Position numbers and translations under genes: made by a program
NCBI GenBank assembly: GCA_020849765.1
Contig: JADLAY010000024.1
Location: forward strand, 186,001 to 250,000
Length of the DNA: 64,000 bases
Direction: 5' to 3'
Source of the DNA: Anaerolineae bacterium
GTDB taxonomy: Bacteria > Chloroflexota > Anaerolineae > Aggregatilineales > Phototrophicaceae
Notes under the pieces: model-generated
Databases searched by the model: none
Told to the model about the DNA's origin: nothing
What the model saw: the letters and a program-made list of their open reading frames with translations, nothing else
Part shown: positions 8,593-18,807 of the stretch, one piece after another
Position numbering within the stretch: the first letter of the stretch is position 1
Layout of the letters: each line of letters starts with the position of its first letter

Positions 8593-10667
8593 GCGGTCGC
8601 TCCCACCATCAAACTCTTGCGACTGCGCGCGGGCAGGGTATCCCCGCTCCATGTGGCCGCCAGCGTACCGGCGATCAGCACGAAGCCACCCCACCAGATG
8701 AGATTGACGAGCGGATTGATATAGACCTTAAAGGTCGCGGCCTGCGCGCTTGGCGTCTGCTCCCAATCGACGAGGATGGTGTAGACGTCATCTTGCAACG
8801 TGCTGCGCGAGGCAGCGATCGTCATCGAATTCATGCCCTCGACGTTGGGGAAGAAGTCGCGGCGCGGGCGGAGCGTTTGCAGTTCCTGGCCGTCACGGAG
8901 GACGGTCAGCGTCGCAATGTCCATGATGCGCCCGTCTTCTGCCACCTGATTCGGGGCGAAGCCGTCATAACGGATGGTGTAGCCTGCGATCTCCATCGAC
9001 TGGCCGACGCTCATCGTCTGCTGCGTTTCCTGCTGGAACAGGGTGCTGCCGAGCGCGCCGAGGCCGATGACGGTCACGCCCAGGTGGATCAAGTAGCCAC
9101 CGTAGCGACGCGGGTTGCGCTGGAGCAGGGCGAAGAACGCCTGGAGCGGGTTCTCGCCGTGCTGGCGCACGCGTGCCATCAAGGCCCGGTAGGTCTCGTA
9201 GATGGCGACCCAGCCGGAGAAGCAGATGATGCCGTAGCCGATCAGTGCGATCGGTTCCGCCATGCCCATCAGGGCGAACACAATCAGCGAGGCGACCGCC
9301 AGGATGAGCGGCACGAGGGCCGACATGCCCAGGCGGCGCAGCGAGGTCGCGCCCCACGCCGAAAGCGGCGCGATGCCCATCAGGATGAAGAGCGCGGCGA
9401 ACAACGGCGGCGTCACGCGCTGGAAGTATTCGGTGCCCAGCGTGATGTTCGAGTTCAGGAACAGCTCGGACACGATCGGCGCGCCGAAGCTGCCCCAGAA
9501 GATGGCGATGAACAGGGCGCCAAAGACCAGGTTGTTGAGCACGAACAGCGACTCGCGGCTGAAGATGTTGGCGAAGGCGTGTTCGTCGCGGAGTTCACCG
9601 CGATTGCGCCGCCACAGGATCAACCAGACGGAGACGATGGTCATGCCGAACCAGAAGGCGAACATCGGGAAGCCGATTTCGCTGCGCGCGAAGCTGTGGA
9701 CGCTTTCGACCAGACCGCTGCGCGTAGCGAAGGTGCCGAAGATGACCGCGGAGAAGGTGCCGATGACGAGGAACATGTTCCACGTCTTGAGCATCCCTCG
9801 TTTCTCCTGGATCATGACGCTGTGCAAAAAGGCGGTACCCATCAGCCACGGCAGGAAGGCCGCGTTTTCGACCGGGTCCCAGCCCCAGTAGCCACCCCAA
9901 CCGAGCACGTCGTAGGCCCAGCGCCCGCCGAGGATCAAGCCCAGGCTGAGGAAGAGCCACGCGGCGAGTGCCCAGCGGCGCGACGCGCGAATCCAGTTGG
10001 TGGACAGGTCGCCGGAGGCCAGGGCCGCCATCGCAAAGGCGAACGGCACCAGGAAGCCGACGAAGCCCAGGTAGAGCATCGGCGGGTGAATCGCCATGCC
10101 GAAGTGACGCAGCAGGGGATTCAGGCCGTTAGCGCTGTCACGGAGCAGCGCATCGCCTGGGGCGACGCCGCCCGCGGGGATGAGCGCCGTTTCCAGCGTC
10201 TCAGTGCCGACAAACCAGTAACGGTTGAACGGGTTTTCAATGAATATCGATAGGAACAGGAAGAAGGCCAGCGTCGCCATCGTGTACGCGATTACGTACG
10301 GCATCAGACGCCGGTTGTTGTGCCAATTCAGCCAGACCGCGCCGGCGGCGAAGGCCGAGAGCAGGAACGACCAGAAGAGGAGCGAGCCTGCCTGCGAACC
10401 CCAGAGCGCCGTGATGCGGAAGAACAAAGGCATCGACGGGTTGCTCACCGACCAGACGTAGCTGATCTGATAGTCTTCTCGCACGAGCGCGATCATGAGC
10501 ACCACGCACGCAGTGAGCAGCAGCGCGAAGGCGAGGAAAACCGCGTTACGCGCGCTTAAGACCGTGCCTTCTGAGCGTGTGCGCGCGCCCCAGAGCGACG
10601 CGCCCAATGCGTAGAGAGCCGCGACGAAGGCGAGGAAAGTCGTTGTTACGCCAATTTCGGCCAGCAT
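8589..10667 (-). CDS. ccmF: Cytochrome c heme lyase subunit CcmF
   Basis: 692 residues and about 15 membrane helices. The heme-binding motif 'WGGYWGWDPVENAAFLPWL' and flanking conserved histidines identify CcmF, the core of the heme lyase that joins heme to apocytochrome at the outer face of the membrane. The ATG at 10667 is four bases after the ccmE stop and gives the normal 'MLAEIGVTTTFLAF' N-terminus; the open frame upstream to 10760 lies inside ccmE. The C-terminal 'ETQQTMSVGQSMEIAGYTIRY' region is the usual extracytoplasmic domain. Confidence 0.95.
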   Translation of the reverse strand: MLAEIGVTTTFLAFVAALYALGASLWGARTRSEGTVLSARNAVFLAFALLLTACVVLMIALVREDYQISYVWSVSNPSMPLFFRITALWGSQAGSLLFWSFLLSAFAAGAVWLNWHNNRRLMPYVIAYTMATLAFFLFLSIFIENPFNRYWFVGTETLETALIPAGGVAPGDALLRDSANGLNPLLRHFGMAIHPPMLYLGFVGFLVPFAFAMAALASGDLSTNWIRASRRWALAAWLFLSLGLILGGRWAYDVLGWGGYWGWDPVENAAFLPWLMGTAFLHSVMIQEKRGMLKTWNMFLVIGTFSAVIFGTFATRSGLVESVHSFARSEIGFPMFAFWFGMTIVSVWLILWRRNRGELRDEHAFANIFSRESLFVLNNLVFGALFIAIFWGSFGAPIVSELFLNSNITLGTEYFQRVTPPLFAALFILMGIAPLSAWGATSLRRLGMSALVPLILAVASLIVFALMGMAEPIALIGYGIICFSGWVAIYETYRALMARVRQHGENPLQAFFALLQRNPRRYGGYLIHLGVTVIGLGALGSTLFQQETQQTMSVGQSMEIAGYTIRYDGFAPNQVAEDGRIMDIATLTVLRDGQELQTLRPRRDFFPNVEGMNSMTIAASRSTLQDDVYTILVDWEQTPSAQAATFKVYINPLVNLIWWGGFVLIAGTLAATWSGDTLPARSRKSLMVGATA

Positions 10668-10671
10668 CGGG

Positions 10672-11196
10672 CTAGACCCCTTCTTCCACCTGTGCCGGGA
10701 CGCTCTCTTCGTAGCGACTTGGGCACTTGAGCAGAAGTTCTGTGGCATGGAAGGTGCCATCCGTACCGAGCGTGCCGGTCAGGATCGCCTGCGCTTCATG
10801 CTGGAGCAGATCGGGCTTGACCTGATTCTCGATGTGAACCTGGAGGCGGCTGGCACTGGGGTCATTGACCGCATCGTGCAGCGCGACCGCGAGATCCTCA
10901 ACCGAATCGGGCATGTTGGCGACAGTAAAGTCGATGATCAAATTCTGCGCATCGTAGACGATGGTGTCACCATCCACCGCACCGGTGATGCGCACGGTTT
11001 GACCGATATATTCGGGATTGCTGAGCAGGTCATCGATCGTGATGAAGTAGCGCGCACCGGCGCCAGTCCCCGCCACGATCAGATACACCACTGCAGCCAG
11101 CATCAGCACACCGCCGACCACAAACTTCCAGCGGTCTGCGCTTACGCCGCGGCGTTCAGTAGTGACCTGTCGCTTTTCCCAGGTGATCTCAGCCAT
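10672..11196 (-). CDS. ccmE: Heme chaperone CcmE, C-x3-Y variant
   Basis: 174 residues from the ATG at 11196, preceded by a G-rich ribosome site; 'MKQRGEF' upstream would include that site. One N-terminal helix, then the OB-fold domain (GQTVRITGAV...). The heme attachment motif, HxxxY in most bacteria, is C158-P-S-R-Y162 ('LLKCPSRYEE'). A CxxxY form is known from archaea and some deltaproteobacteria (the so-called System I*), so this is a recognised variant, not decay. First gene of the ccm operon. Confidence 0.92.
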   Translation of the reverse strand: MAEITWEKRQVTTERRGVSADRWKFVVGGVLMLAAVVYLIVAGTGAGARYFITIDDLLSNPEYIGQTVRITGAVDGDTIVYDAQNLIIDFTVANMPDSVEDLAVALHDAVNDPSASRLQVHIENQVKPDLLQHEAQAILTGTLGTDGTFHATELLLKCPSRYEESVPAQVEEGV

Positions 11197-11272
11197 GAAT
11201 TCCCCCCGCTGTTTCACTATCTGCCGTCAAGCAGATTATGCACAGGTTATCAGTCCAAGGGCAAGTCTGACA

Positions 11273-11286
11273 TTGATCTACGTCAA
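11273..11286 (-). promoter_or_regulatory. Putative FNR/CRP-family operator upstream of ccmE
   Basis: TTGATctacGTCAA differs at one base from the FNR/DNR consensus TTGAT-N4-ATCAA. It lies 77 bases before the ccmE start in the only sizeable upstream spacer (11197-11517), a normal distance for an activator site. This would link cytochrome c maturation to low oxygen or nitric oxide. The rest of this 321-base spacer holds heptamer/octamer repeats and the leader of the next gene on the plus strand. Confidence 0.55.
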
Positions 11287-11324
11287 GAAATCCGGGTGAC
11301 GGATGTCATGTGGGGTGACAGGGT

Positions 11325-11396
11325 ATTGGCGGTTGGCGATTGGCTGTTGGCCGGATCAGGGTTTTGACCTCAATTTTCGGGCTAATTTGCTAATTT
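11325..11396. repeat. Heptamer (ATTGGCG) and octamer (GCTAATTT) tandem repeats
   Basis: 11325-11352 is four units of RTTGGCN (attggcg, gttggcg, attggct, gttggcc) in exact register. 11381-11396 is two identical octamers gctaattt followed by the related gcagacct. The octamer type recurs at 28954-28985. Confidence 0.8.
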
Positions 11397-11517
11397 GCAG
11401 ACCTGCTTCGCCGCTGGAATACACCCCCCAAATGCGCCCTTAACGCCACGACCGGGACGGTGCTCCCGGAATAACCTGACAAAAGTGTAATACCTGTGTA
11501 GCCAAAGGAAGGACATC

Positions 11518-11876
11518 ATGACTCAGGTTTTGCGGCATCGAGAGCTCATCCACGAGACGCGGACGCCGGGGTGGCCGCGGTGCTGATCGGGCTGCTCAAC
11601 ATCTCGCTGATGATCTACGTGGCCGTCACGCCATTGGAGCAGCGCTACTTCGCCGAGAATCCGCTGCCGCTGACGATCACGTGGCTGGTCTTCATCATGA
11701 TGACGTTCTTGCAGTACGCCGTCATCCCGGCCGTCGCCAACTGGGTGAGGGACGTCGACCGCGATTGGACGCGCTTCGGCTCGATTCTGGGCATCGTCGC
11801 AATGCTCACAGGCTCATACTGGCGGCCAGCAGCGTCTGGCGGTCGACCAGCCCGATGGCCTGACCGCCGTCGTTGA
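11518..11876 (+). pseudogene. Small three-helix membrane protein with an apparent single-base frameshift
   Basis: The ATG at 11518 has a good ribosome site (AAGGAAGGAC) but its frame stops after 22 codons at 11584. From about 11568 another frame continues with 'VLIGLLNISLMIYVAVTP' and two more hydrophobic segments to a stop at 11876. One extra G in the GGGG run at 11568-11571 would join them into about 119 residues. It is therefore either a recent frameshift or a homopolymer error in the assembly. The last 71 bases overlap the convergent CBS gene, so the native C-terminus may also be lost. The family was not recognised. Confidence 0.6.
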
Positions 11877-13062
11877 CGACGACCAGCCGTTTGCGGCCCT
11901 CGCTCAGCAGCAGGGCGATGGCTTCGGCGACGGTCATCTGCGGCGGCGCGGTGACGACGTGCTCGGACATGAGTTCACCAGCCGTTGCCTCACCGCGCTT
12001 AACGTCGGTACCGAGCACACGGGCGGCAATGGCTTGCAGGACATTGCGGCGCATGACCGGGCCGACGCGGGCGACGATATCGCCGTCGGTGATGATGCCG
12101 ACCGGATGCTCGTCGGCGTCGAGGACGATGACGCCTTTGATGGCGGAGTCGAGCAGACGTTGGAGCACATCGGCCAGATCGTCGTTGATGTGAACGGCGG
12201 GGATGGGCGTCGTCATCAGATCACCGAGCGTGCCGCCGGGCAGCACCTCCGGCGCTTGCTCCTGGGCTTCAGGCTGTTGACCGGTGACCGCGCGCAGCAC
12301 ATCCAGGCGGCTGACCATGCCGACCAGCTTGCCCGCCTCATCGACCACAGGCATGCGCTTGAGGTTGTGCCGCAGCAGGCGCTGGACGACGTAGCCGAGC
12401 GATTCGTCGCTCTTCACGGTGATAACGGGCTGCGTCATGATGTCGGCGGCGGTCTTGTCGTCGCGGACGGGCGCGAGGAAGGCCTGTAACTCGGCGGCAC
12501 CCAGGCGCTCACCAATCGCGAGACGGACGGGCATCCCGGCGTTGCGCAGCAAATCGGTATCGGTGATGATGCCGACGACGCGGCGCTCAGCATCGACGAC
12601 GGGCACGGCCTTGAACAGCTTACCGAGCAGCAGTGTGACGACCTGGCGCGCGGTTGCGTCCGGCGTCACGGTCGTGATCTGGCGAGTCATGATGTCGGAG
12701 ACGGGCACGTCGGCGGGCAGCGGCTGCAGATGGCGATGCGTGTATTTGACGATGGTCACGTCCTCGACGGTGATCAGGCCTTCGCGCACCATCGGCGAGA
12801 CGAGGTCGAGCGCTTTGTCGACGTTATCCGGCGTATCGACGACGGTGACGACGATCGGCAGGTCGACCGAGAGCACCTCGATCGTGTGCGTGCGGATGTG
12901 GCTGTGCGCGCCGAACCCGGCGATGGCGCGGGTGACGGTCGCTCCGGCGATGCCGCTCTTGCGCAGCGTCTCCAGAATGCTCATGTAGAGCGAATGCCCA
13001 CGCCATTGGTCGCTTTCGCCCAGGTAAATCATCAGGCGCCGGGCCGGAATTGGGTGAGTCAT
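11806..13062 (-). CDS. DUF190 (PII-like) domain fused to four CBS domains
   Basis: 418 residues. Residues about 5-105 ('RRLMIYLGESDQWRGHSLY...TIEVLSVDLPIVVTVVDTPD') form a DUF190 domain, a ferredoxin-like fold related to PII signal proteins. Four CBS motifs follow, each opening with a 'DIMTxxxxTV'-like stretch (starting near residues 124, 205, 284 and 360). CBS pairs bind adenine nucleotides. The gene lies 15 bases after crcB in the fluoride-riboswitch operon. DUF190 genes are known to adjoin crcB; fusion to two CBS pairs suggests a nucleotide-sensing modulator of fluoride export. That role is inference. Confidence 0.88.
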   Translation of the reverse strand: MTHPIPARRLMIYLGESDQWRGHSLYMSILETLRKSGIAGATVTRAIAGFGAHSHIRTHTIEVLSVDLPIVVTVVDTPDNVDKALDLVSPMVREGLITVEDVTIVKYTHRHLQPLPADVPVSDIMTRQITTVTPDATARQVVTLLLGKLFKAVPVVDAERRVVGIITDTDLLRNAGMPVRLAIGERLGAAELQAFLAPVRDDKTAADIMTQPVITVKSDESLGYVVQRLLRHNLKRMPVVDEAGKLVGMVSRLDVLRAVTGQQPEAQEQAPEVLPGGTLGDLMTTPIPAVHINDDLADVLQRLLDSAIKGVIVLDADEHPVGIITDGDIVARVGPVMRRNVLQAIAARVLGTDVKRGEATAGELMSEHVVTAPPQMTVAEAIALLLSEGRKRLVVVNDGGQAIGLVDRQTLLAASMSL

Positions 13063-13077
13063 CGTGCACGACCTTTG

Positions 13078-13452
13078 CTACAAGCGGCTGCCGAGGGCAA
13101 AACCGGCGATGGCACCCAGGATGCAAATCAGGTTGGTGCCGAGGATGTTGCCGAGCGCGCCGATCCAGCGCCCGGCTTGCAGCAGCGTCATGCTCTCGAC
13201 GGCATAGGTCGAGAAGGTGGTGTAAGCGCCGAAGAAACCGACGGCCAGGAACAGACGCACGCGTGGGTCGACCGTCGTGTGCGATCCCAGCCAGGCGACC
13301 AGCGTCGCCAGCAAGAGCGAACCGGTGAAGTTGATCAGGATCGTGCCCCAGGGGAAGTCAGCGCCGAATTGTTCAGCCGCCCAGATCGAAATCAGGTAGC
13401 GGAGGTTGGCGCCGACGAAGCCGCCAAGGCCGATCAGCAAGAGGGTTTCCAT
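13078..13452 (-). CDS. crcB: Fluoride channel CrcB/Fluc
   Basis: 124 residues, the usual Fluc length, when started at the ATG at 13452 (AAGGCG upstream). Four membrane helices with the family motifs 'GGFVGANLRYLIS', the central Asn-containing 'PWGTILINFTGS' and 'GFFGAYTTFSTYAVE'. Fluc channels are dual-topology dimers that let F- leave the cell. Transcribed behind a fluoride riboswitch and an intrinsic terminator, and followed by the DUF190-CBS gene. Confidence 0.96.
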   Translation of the reverse strand: METLLLIGLGGFVGANLRYLISIWAAEQFGADFPWGTILINFTGSLLLATLVAWLGSHTTVDPRVRLFLAVGFFGAYTTFSTYAVESMTLLQAGRWIGALGNILGTNLICILGAIAGFALGSRL

Positions 13453-13506
13453 CTTTCGCCTTGTCATCATACCGGGTTTTAACTCGTTCAGAGCTGCCGT
13501 CACACG

Positions 13507-13536
13507 AAAACAAAAACGCCCACCGCGGGGTGAGCG
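13507..13536 (-). terminator. Intrinsic terminator of the fluoride riboswitch
   Basis: On the minus strand, an 8-bp stem CGCTCACC/GGTGGGCG with loop CCGC is followed by TTTTTGTTTT. It lies between the aptamer (13581-13640) and crcB, so it is most likely the expression platform: read through when fluoride is bound. Confidence 0.85.
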
Positions 13537-13580
13537 TGTTCTGGCATCTGTACACAACTCCCACCGCGCGCTGCATCCTG

Positions 13581-13640
13581 CGGTAGAAGTCATCAGCCCG
13601 TCAGGGCGGTTGTGGTGGACCTCATCACCATTGCCGGTGG
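13581..13640 (-). ncRNA. Fluoride riboswitch (crcB motif)
   Basis: Reading the minus strand, GGCAATGGTGATGAGGTCCA is followed by CCACAACCGCCCTGACGGG and then CTGATGACTTCTACCG. This fits the crcB motif: the GGNNATGG opening, the AACCGCC segment that forms the pseudoknot, and the closing CTGATGAC..CTAC. It lies about 130 bases upstream of crcB with a terminator between. It should switch on crcB and the DUF190-CBS gene when fluoride rises. Confidence 0.92.
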
Positions 13641-13922
13641 ATGTTACTCCCAGGGCTGGGATGTGTCAAGCAAGCGGGAATCCGTGAGAAAGTAAAAATG
13701 GTCGACGCTGGAAGCATTAATTTCAAAGTGTGAAACAACGCTCGGTCAACGTTTAAGACAACAACCCCGCATTTTTAGGGGATAAGGAATCCTCGTTGCC
13801 GTGTTAAGGTGCAAGCATAAACATCTCGTCGGGTTATCCCATTTACCTTAATGGCTTTGATCATCGTGCCGCAAGTCAGAATGACTTCGCGCACTCTGTT
13901 CACGCCTCTGGATGGAGACACT

Positions 13923-16778
<2,856 letters not shown>

Positions 16779-16784
16779 AGGATG

Positions 16785-16812
16785 GTCGGCTGTCAGCTTT
16801 CAGCTGTCGGCA
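16785..16812. repeat. Four-unit heptamer repeat after the ATPase gene
   Basis: gtcggct, gtcagct, ttcagct, gtcggca in exact 7-base register, starting seven bases after the ATPase stop codon. Same family as the TTAGCT/TTGGCT heptamers elsewhere in the window. Confidence 0.75.
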
Positions 16813-16841
16813 AGTGATCCCTGGATGGGGTAATCACAAGT

Positions 16842-16877
16842 GCGGGCGAGGCATCACTACCTCGCCCGCTTTGTTTA
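16842..16877 (+). terminator. Rho-independent terminator after the Ca2+-ATPase
   Basis: GCGGGCGAGG-catcacta-CCTCGCCCGC, a perfect 10-bp stem, followed by TTTGTTT. It ends the ATPase transcript. The 317-base spacer 16779-17095 otherwise holds a heptamer repeat and a promoter. Confidence 0.88.
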
Positions 16878-16905
16878 TCGCTCATACGGCGCATTCGCCA
16901 CCTTC

Positions 16906-16934
16906 TTGACACGAAATACGCCCGTCGCTACTCT
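16906..16934 (+). promoter_or_regulatory. Sigma70-type promoter for the flavin monooxygenase gene
   Basis: A consensus -35 TTGACA (16906-16911) and a -10 TACTCT (16929-16934) are separated by exactly 17 bases. They lie about 160 bases before the ATG at 17096, leaving a long leader in which no known riboswitch was recognised. Confidence 0.6.
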
Positions 16935-17095
16935 AGAGGGCGGCGAGCGTCACCATCTCAATATCCTTCGCTGCTTCATTCCACACACCCCATTCAGATA
17001 TCTGCGCTTACCCCGCTGCATCCGTAGCTTGATGCGGCGGAGTGCCCGGACGGTTCGTAGTCGTTGTTGAGCCTCATAGCAGGGGGAATTGCGCG

Positions 17096-18313
17096 ATGAG
17101 CACGGTCATCATTGGCGGCGGTCAGGCGGGTCTTGCATTGAGCTACTTCCTATCGAAGCACGGTCACGAGCACGTCGTGCTGGAGCAGGCGGCTCAGATC
17201 GGCAATGCCTGGCGCAACTATCGCTGGGACTCGTTCACCTTCGTCACGCCGAATCAGATGTCCGAGCTGCCGGGGATGAAGTCACCCGGCGATCCGGATG
17301 GCTATCTCGGCCGCGATGAGATCGTCGCCTACTTCGAGCAATACGCCCGCGACTTCTCGGTGCCGGTGCGCTTCAACGTACAGGTGACGGCCGTCGAGCA
17401 GACCCCGACGGGTTATCTCGTACGCAGCGCCGACGGATCGACGCTGGAGGCGGCGAACGTGGTTGTCGCGACAGGCCTGTATCAGCGTCCCAGCTTTCCG
17501 GCATGCAGCACCCGGCTGCCCGCAGACATCGTCCTGCTTCACTCATGCGAATATCGCAATCCGGGCCAATTGCCCGATGGCGCAGTCCTGGTTGTTGGGG
17601 CGGGGCAGTCCGGCTGCCAGATCGCTGAGGAGCTGTACCAGAGCGGGCGGCGCGTTTATCTCTCAGCGAGCGTCATGGGGCGCGTGCCGCGTCGCTATCG
17701 GGGCTACGATGCGTTCTACTGGGCGGACAAGATCGGCATGCTCGATCGCACGCCGGACAAGCTGCCCTCGTCCAAGGCGCGCTTTGCCGGCAATCCGCAG
17801 GTATCCGGGGCGCGCGGCGGACACAACCTGAATCTGCACCAGTTCGCCCGCGATGGCGTGACGCTGCTCGGCCACGTGCAAGACGTTCGCGACGGCAAGC
17901 TGATCCTGGCGCCGGATCTGCATGAGAGCCTGACGAAGACGGACATGCTGGAAAAGCAGTTCCTGACGGCGGTCGATGCCTACATCGCGAACCACCAGCT
18001 CGACCTCCCGGCCGAGGCTGTGCCCGAACTGCGCGACGGCTACACGCAGCCGCAAATCCTCGAACTCGACCTGGCCGAGGCGGATATTCGCAGCGTCATC
18101 TGGGCGACGGGCTTCGCCTTCGATTACCGCCTGGTCAAGCTGCCCGTGACCGACGACGACGGCTTCCCGATCAGCCAGCGCGGCGTAACGGCGTACCCAG
18201 GACTGTATTTCCTGGGCATGCCGTATCTGCACAACCAGCGATCCGGGCTGCTGGGTGGCGTCGGCGAGGATGCGGCTTTCGTGGCGGCGCACATCGTCGC
18301 GCGGGCGATGTGA
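17096..18313 (+). CDS. Flavin-containing monooxygenase / FAD-NAD(P) oxidoreductase (CzcO-like)
   Basis: 405 residues from the ATG at 17096 (AGGGGGAA upstream). FAD-binding GGGQAG at the N-terminus, 'VVVATGLYQRPSFP' of the FMO/trimethyllysine-like group, and a second nucleotide-binding motif 'VLVVGAGQSGCQIAEEL' for NADPH. The C-terminal 'SVIWATGFAFDYRLV' is the ATGF motif of the family. Such enzymes oxygenate soft nucleophiles (N, S, or ketones); the substrate is unknown. It has its own promoter and stands alone, so context adds little. Confidence 0.87.
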   Translation: MSTVIIGGGQAGLALSYFLSKHGHEHVVLEQAAQIGNAWRNYRWDSFTFVTPNQMSELPGMKSPGDPDGYLGRDEIVAYFEQYARDFSVPVRFNVQVTAVEQTPTGYLVRSADGSTLEAANVVVATGLYQRPSFPACSTRLPADIVLLHSCEYRNPGQLPDGAVLVVGAGQSGCQIAEELYQSGRRVYLSASVMGRVPRRYRGYDAFYWADKIGMLDRTPDKLPSSKARFAGNPQVSGARGGHNLNLHQFARDGVTLLGHVQDVRDGKLILAPDLHESLTKTDMLEKQFLTAVDAYIANHQLDLPAEAVPELRDGYTQPQILELDLAEADIRSVIWATGFAFDYRLVKLPVTDDDGFPISQRGVTAYPGLYFLGMPYLHNQRSGLLGGVGEDAAFVAAHIVARAM

Positions 18314-18365
18314 GTCGTAACCTGAAGCTTGTGACAGTCCCAATGAGGATGGACATGGTGCTGAA

Positions 18366-18599
18366 ATGCGGAGAATCTGGGCTGACTTCAACTCAATGAC
18401 TGCTGATCGGAGCCGCGTGTATAGCGCGAATCCGGAGGTCGTCAAAACACTGAGAGTGGGTGAGAGAGTTGTTTTGTTCGAGCCTGATGATATTGAAGTT
18501 GAAGCCACTCTTGAACTTCAGCGAGATGGTGCCAATCATGAATTCTGGTACGGTGTGATTCACTGGGACACGCTGCGTGATTTGTGTGTTGGCCAATGA
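18366..18599 (+). CDS. Conserved small hypothetical protein
   Basis: 77 residues starting 'MRRIWADFNSMTADRSRVY' and ending near 'WDTLRDL'. This pattern is known from scattered bacterial hypothetical proteins in which the opening 'IWADFNS' and a closing Trp-containing segment are conserved. It looks like a small soluble beta-rich protein ('LRVGERVVLFEPDDIEVEATLEL'). No function is known. 52 bases after the monooxygenase on the same strand. Confidence 0.7.
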   Translation: MRRIWADFNSMTADRSRVYSANPEVVKTLRVGERVVLFEPDDIEVEATLELQRDGANHEFWYGVIHWDTLRDLCVGQ

Positions 18600-18692
18600 T
18601 CTGAGACGCCCGTTGGTGTTCGAACCCTTGTCGGCGAACCCGAATTCCCTGGGCTGTGGTCAACCGCAAGTTCTGGGAATCTGAGCAGGCGC

Positions 18693-18712
18693 GGGCCGGA
18701 TGTATCCGGCCC
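18693..18712. repeat. Perfect palindrome in a convergent spacer
   Basis: GGGCCGGAT-gt-ATCCGGCCC, a 9-bp perfect stem with a 2-base loop, midway between two convergent genes. There is no T tract, so it is a weak terminator candidate at best and may be an interspersed repeat like the one at 43617. Confidence 0.5.
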
Positions 18713-18772
18713 GTACAGCGGTCATGCGTATTGGAAAATCTACACCCAGATGTGCGCGCTGCACTCTGAAGT

Positions 18773-18806
18773 GAAGCCGAAAGCCGACCGCCGAGTGCTA
18801 ACAGCC
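18773..18806. repeat. Heptamer repeat abutting the acetyltransferase stop codon
   Basis: gaagccg, aaagccg, accgccg, agtgcta, acagcc in 7-base register; on the minus strand it reads as the GGCTGTTAGC...TCGGCTT family found at 28809-28878. It ends one base from the stop codon of the minus-strand gene. Confidence 0.7.
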
Positions 18807-18807
18807 G

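Noticed and set aside
8793..10253. A 486-codon plus-strand frame opposite ccmF
   Set aside because: Antisense shadow; strongly charged low-complexity peptide, and CcmF motifs are unmistakable on the other strand.
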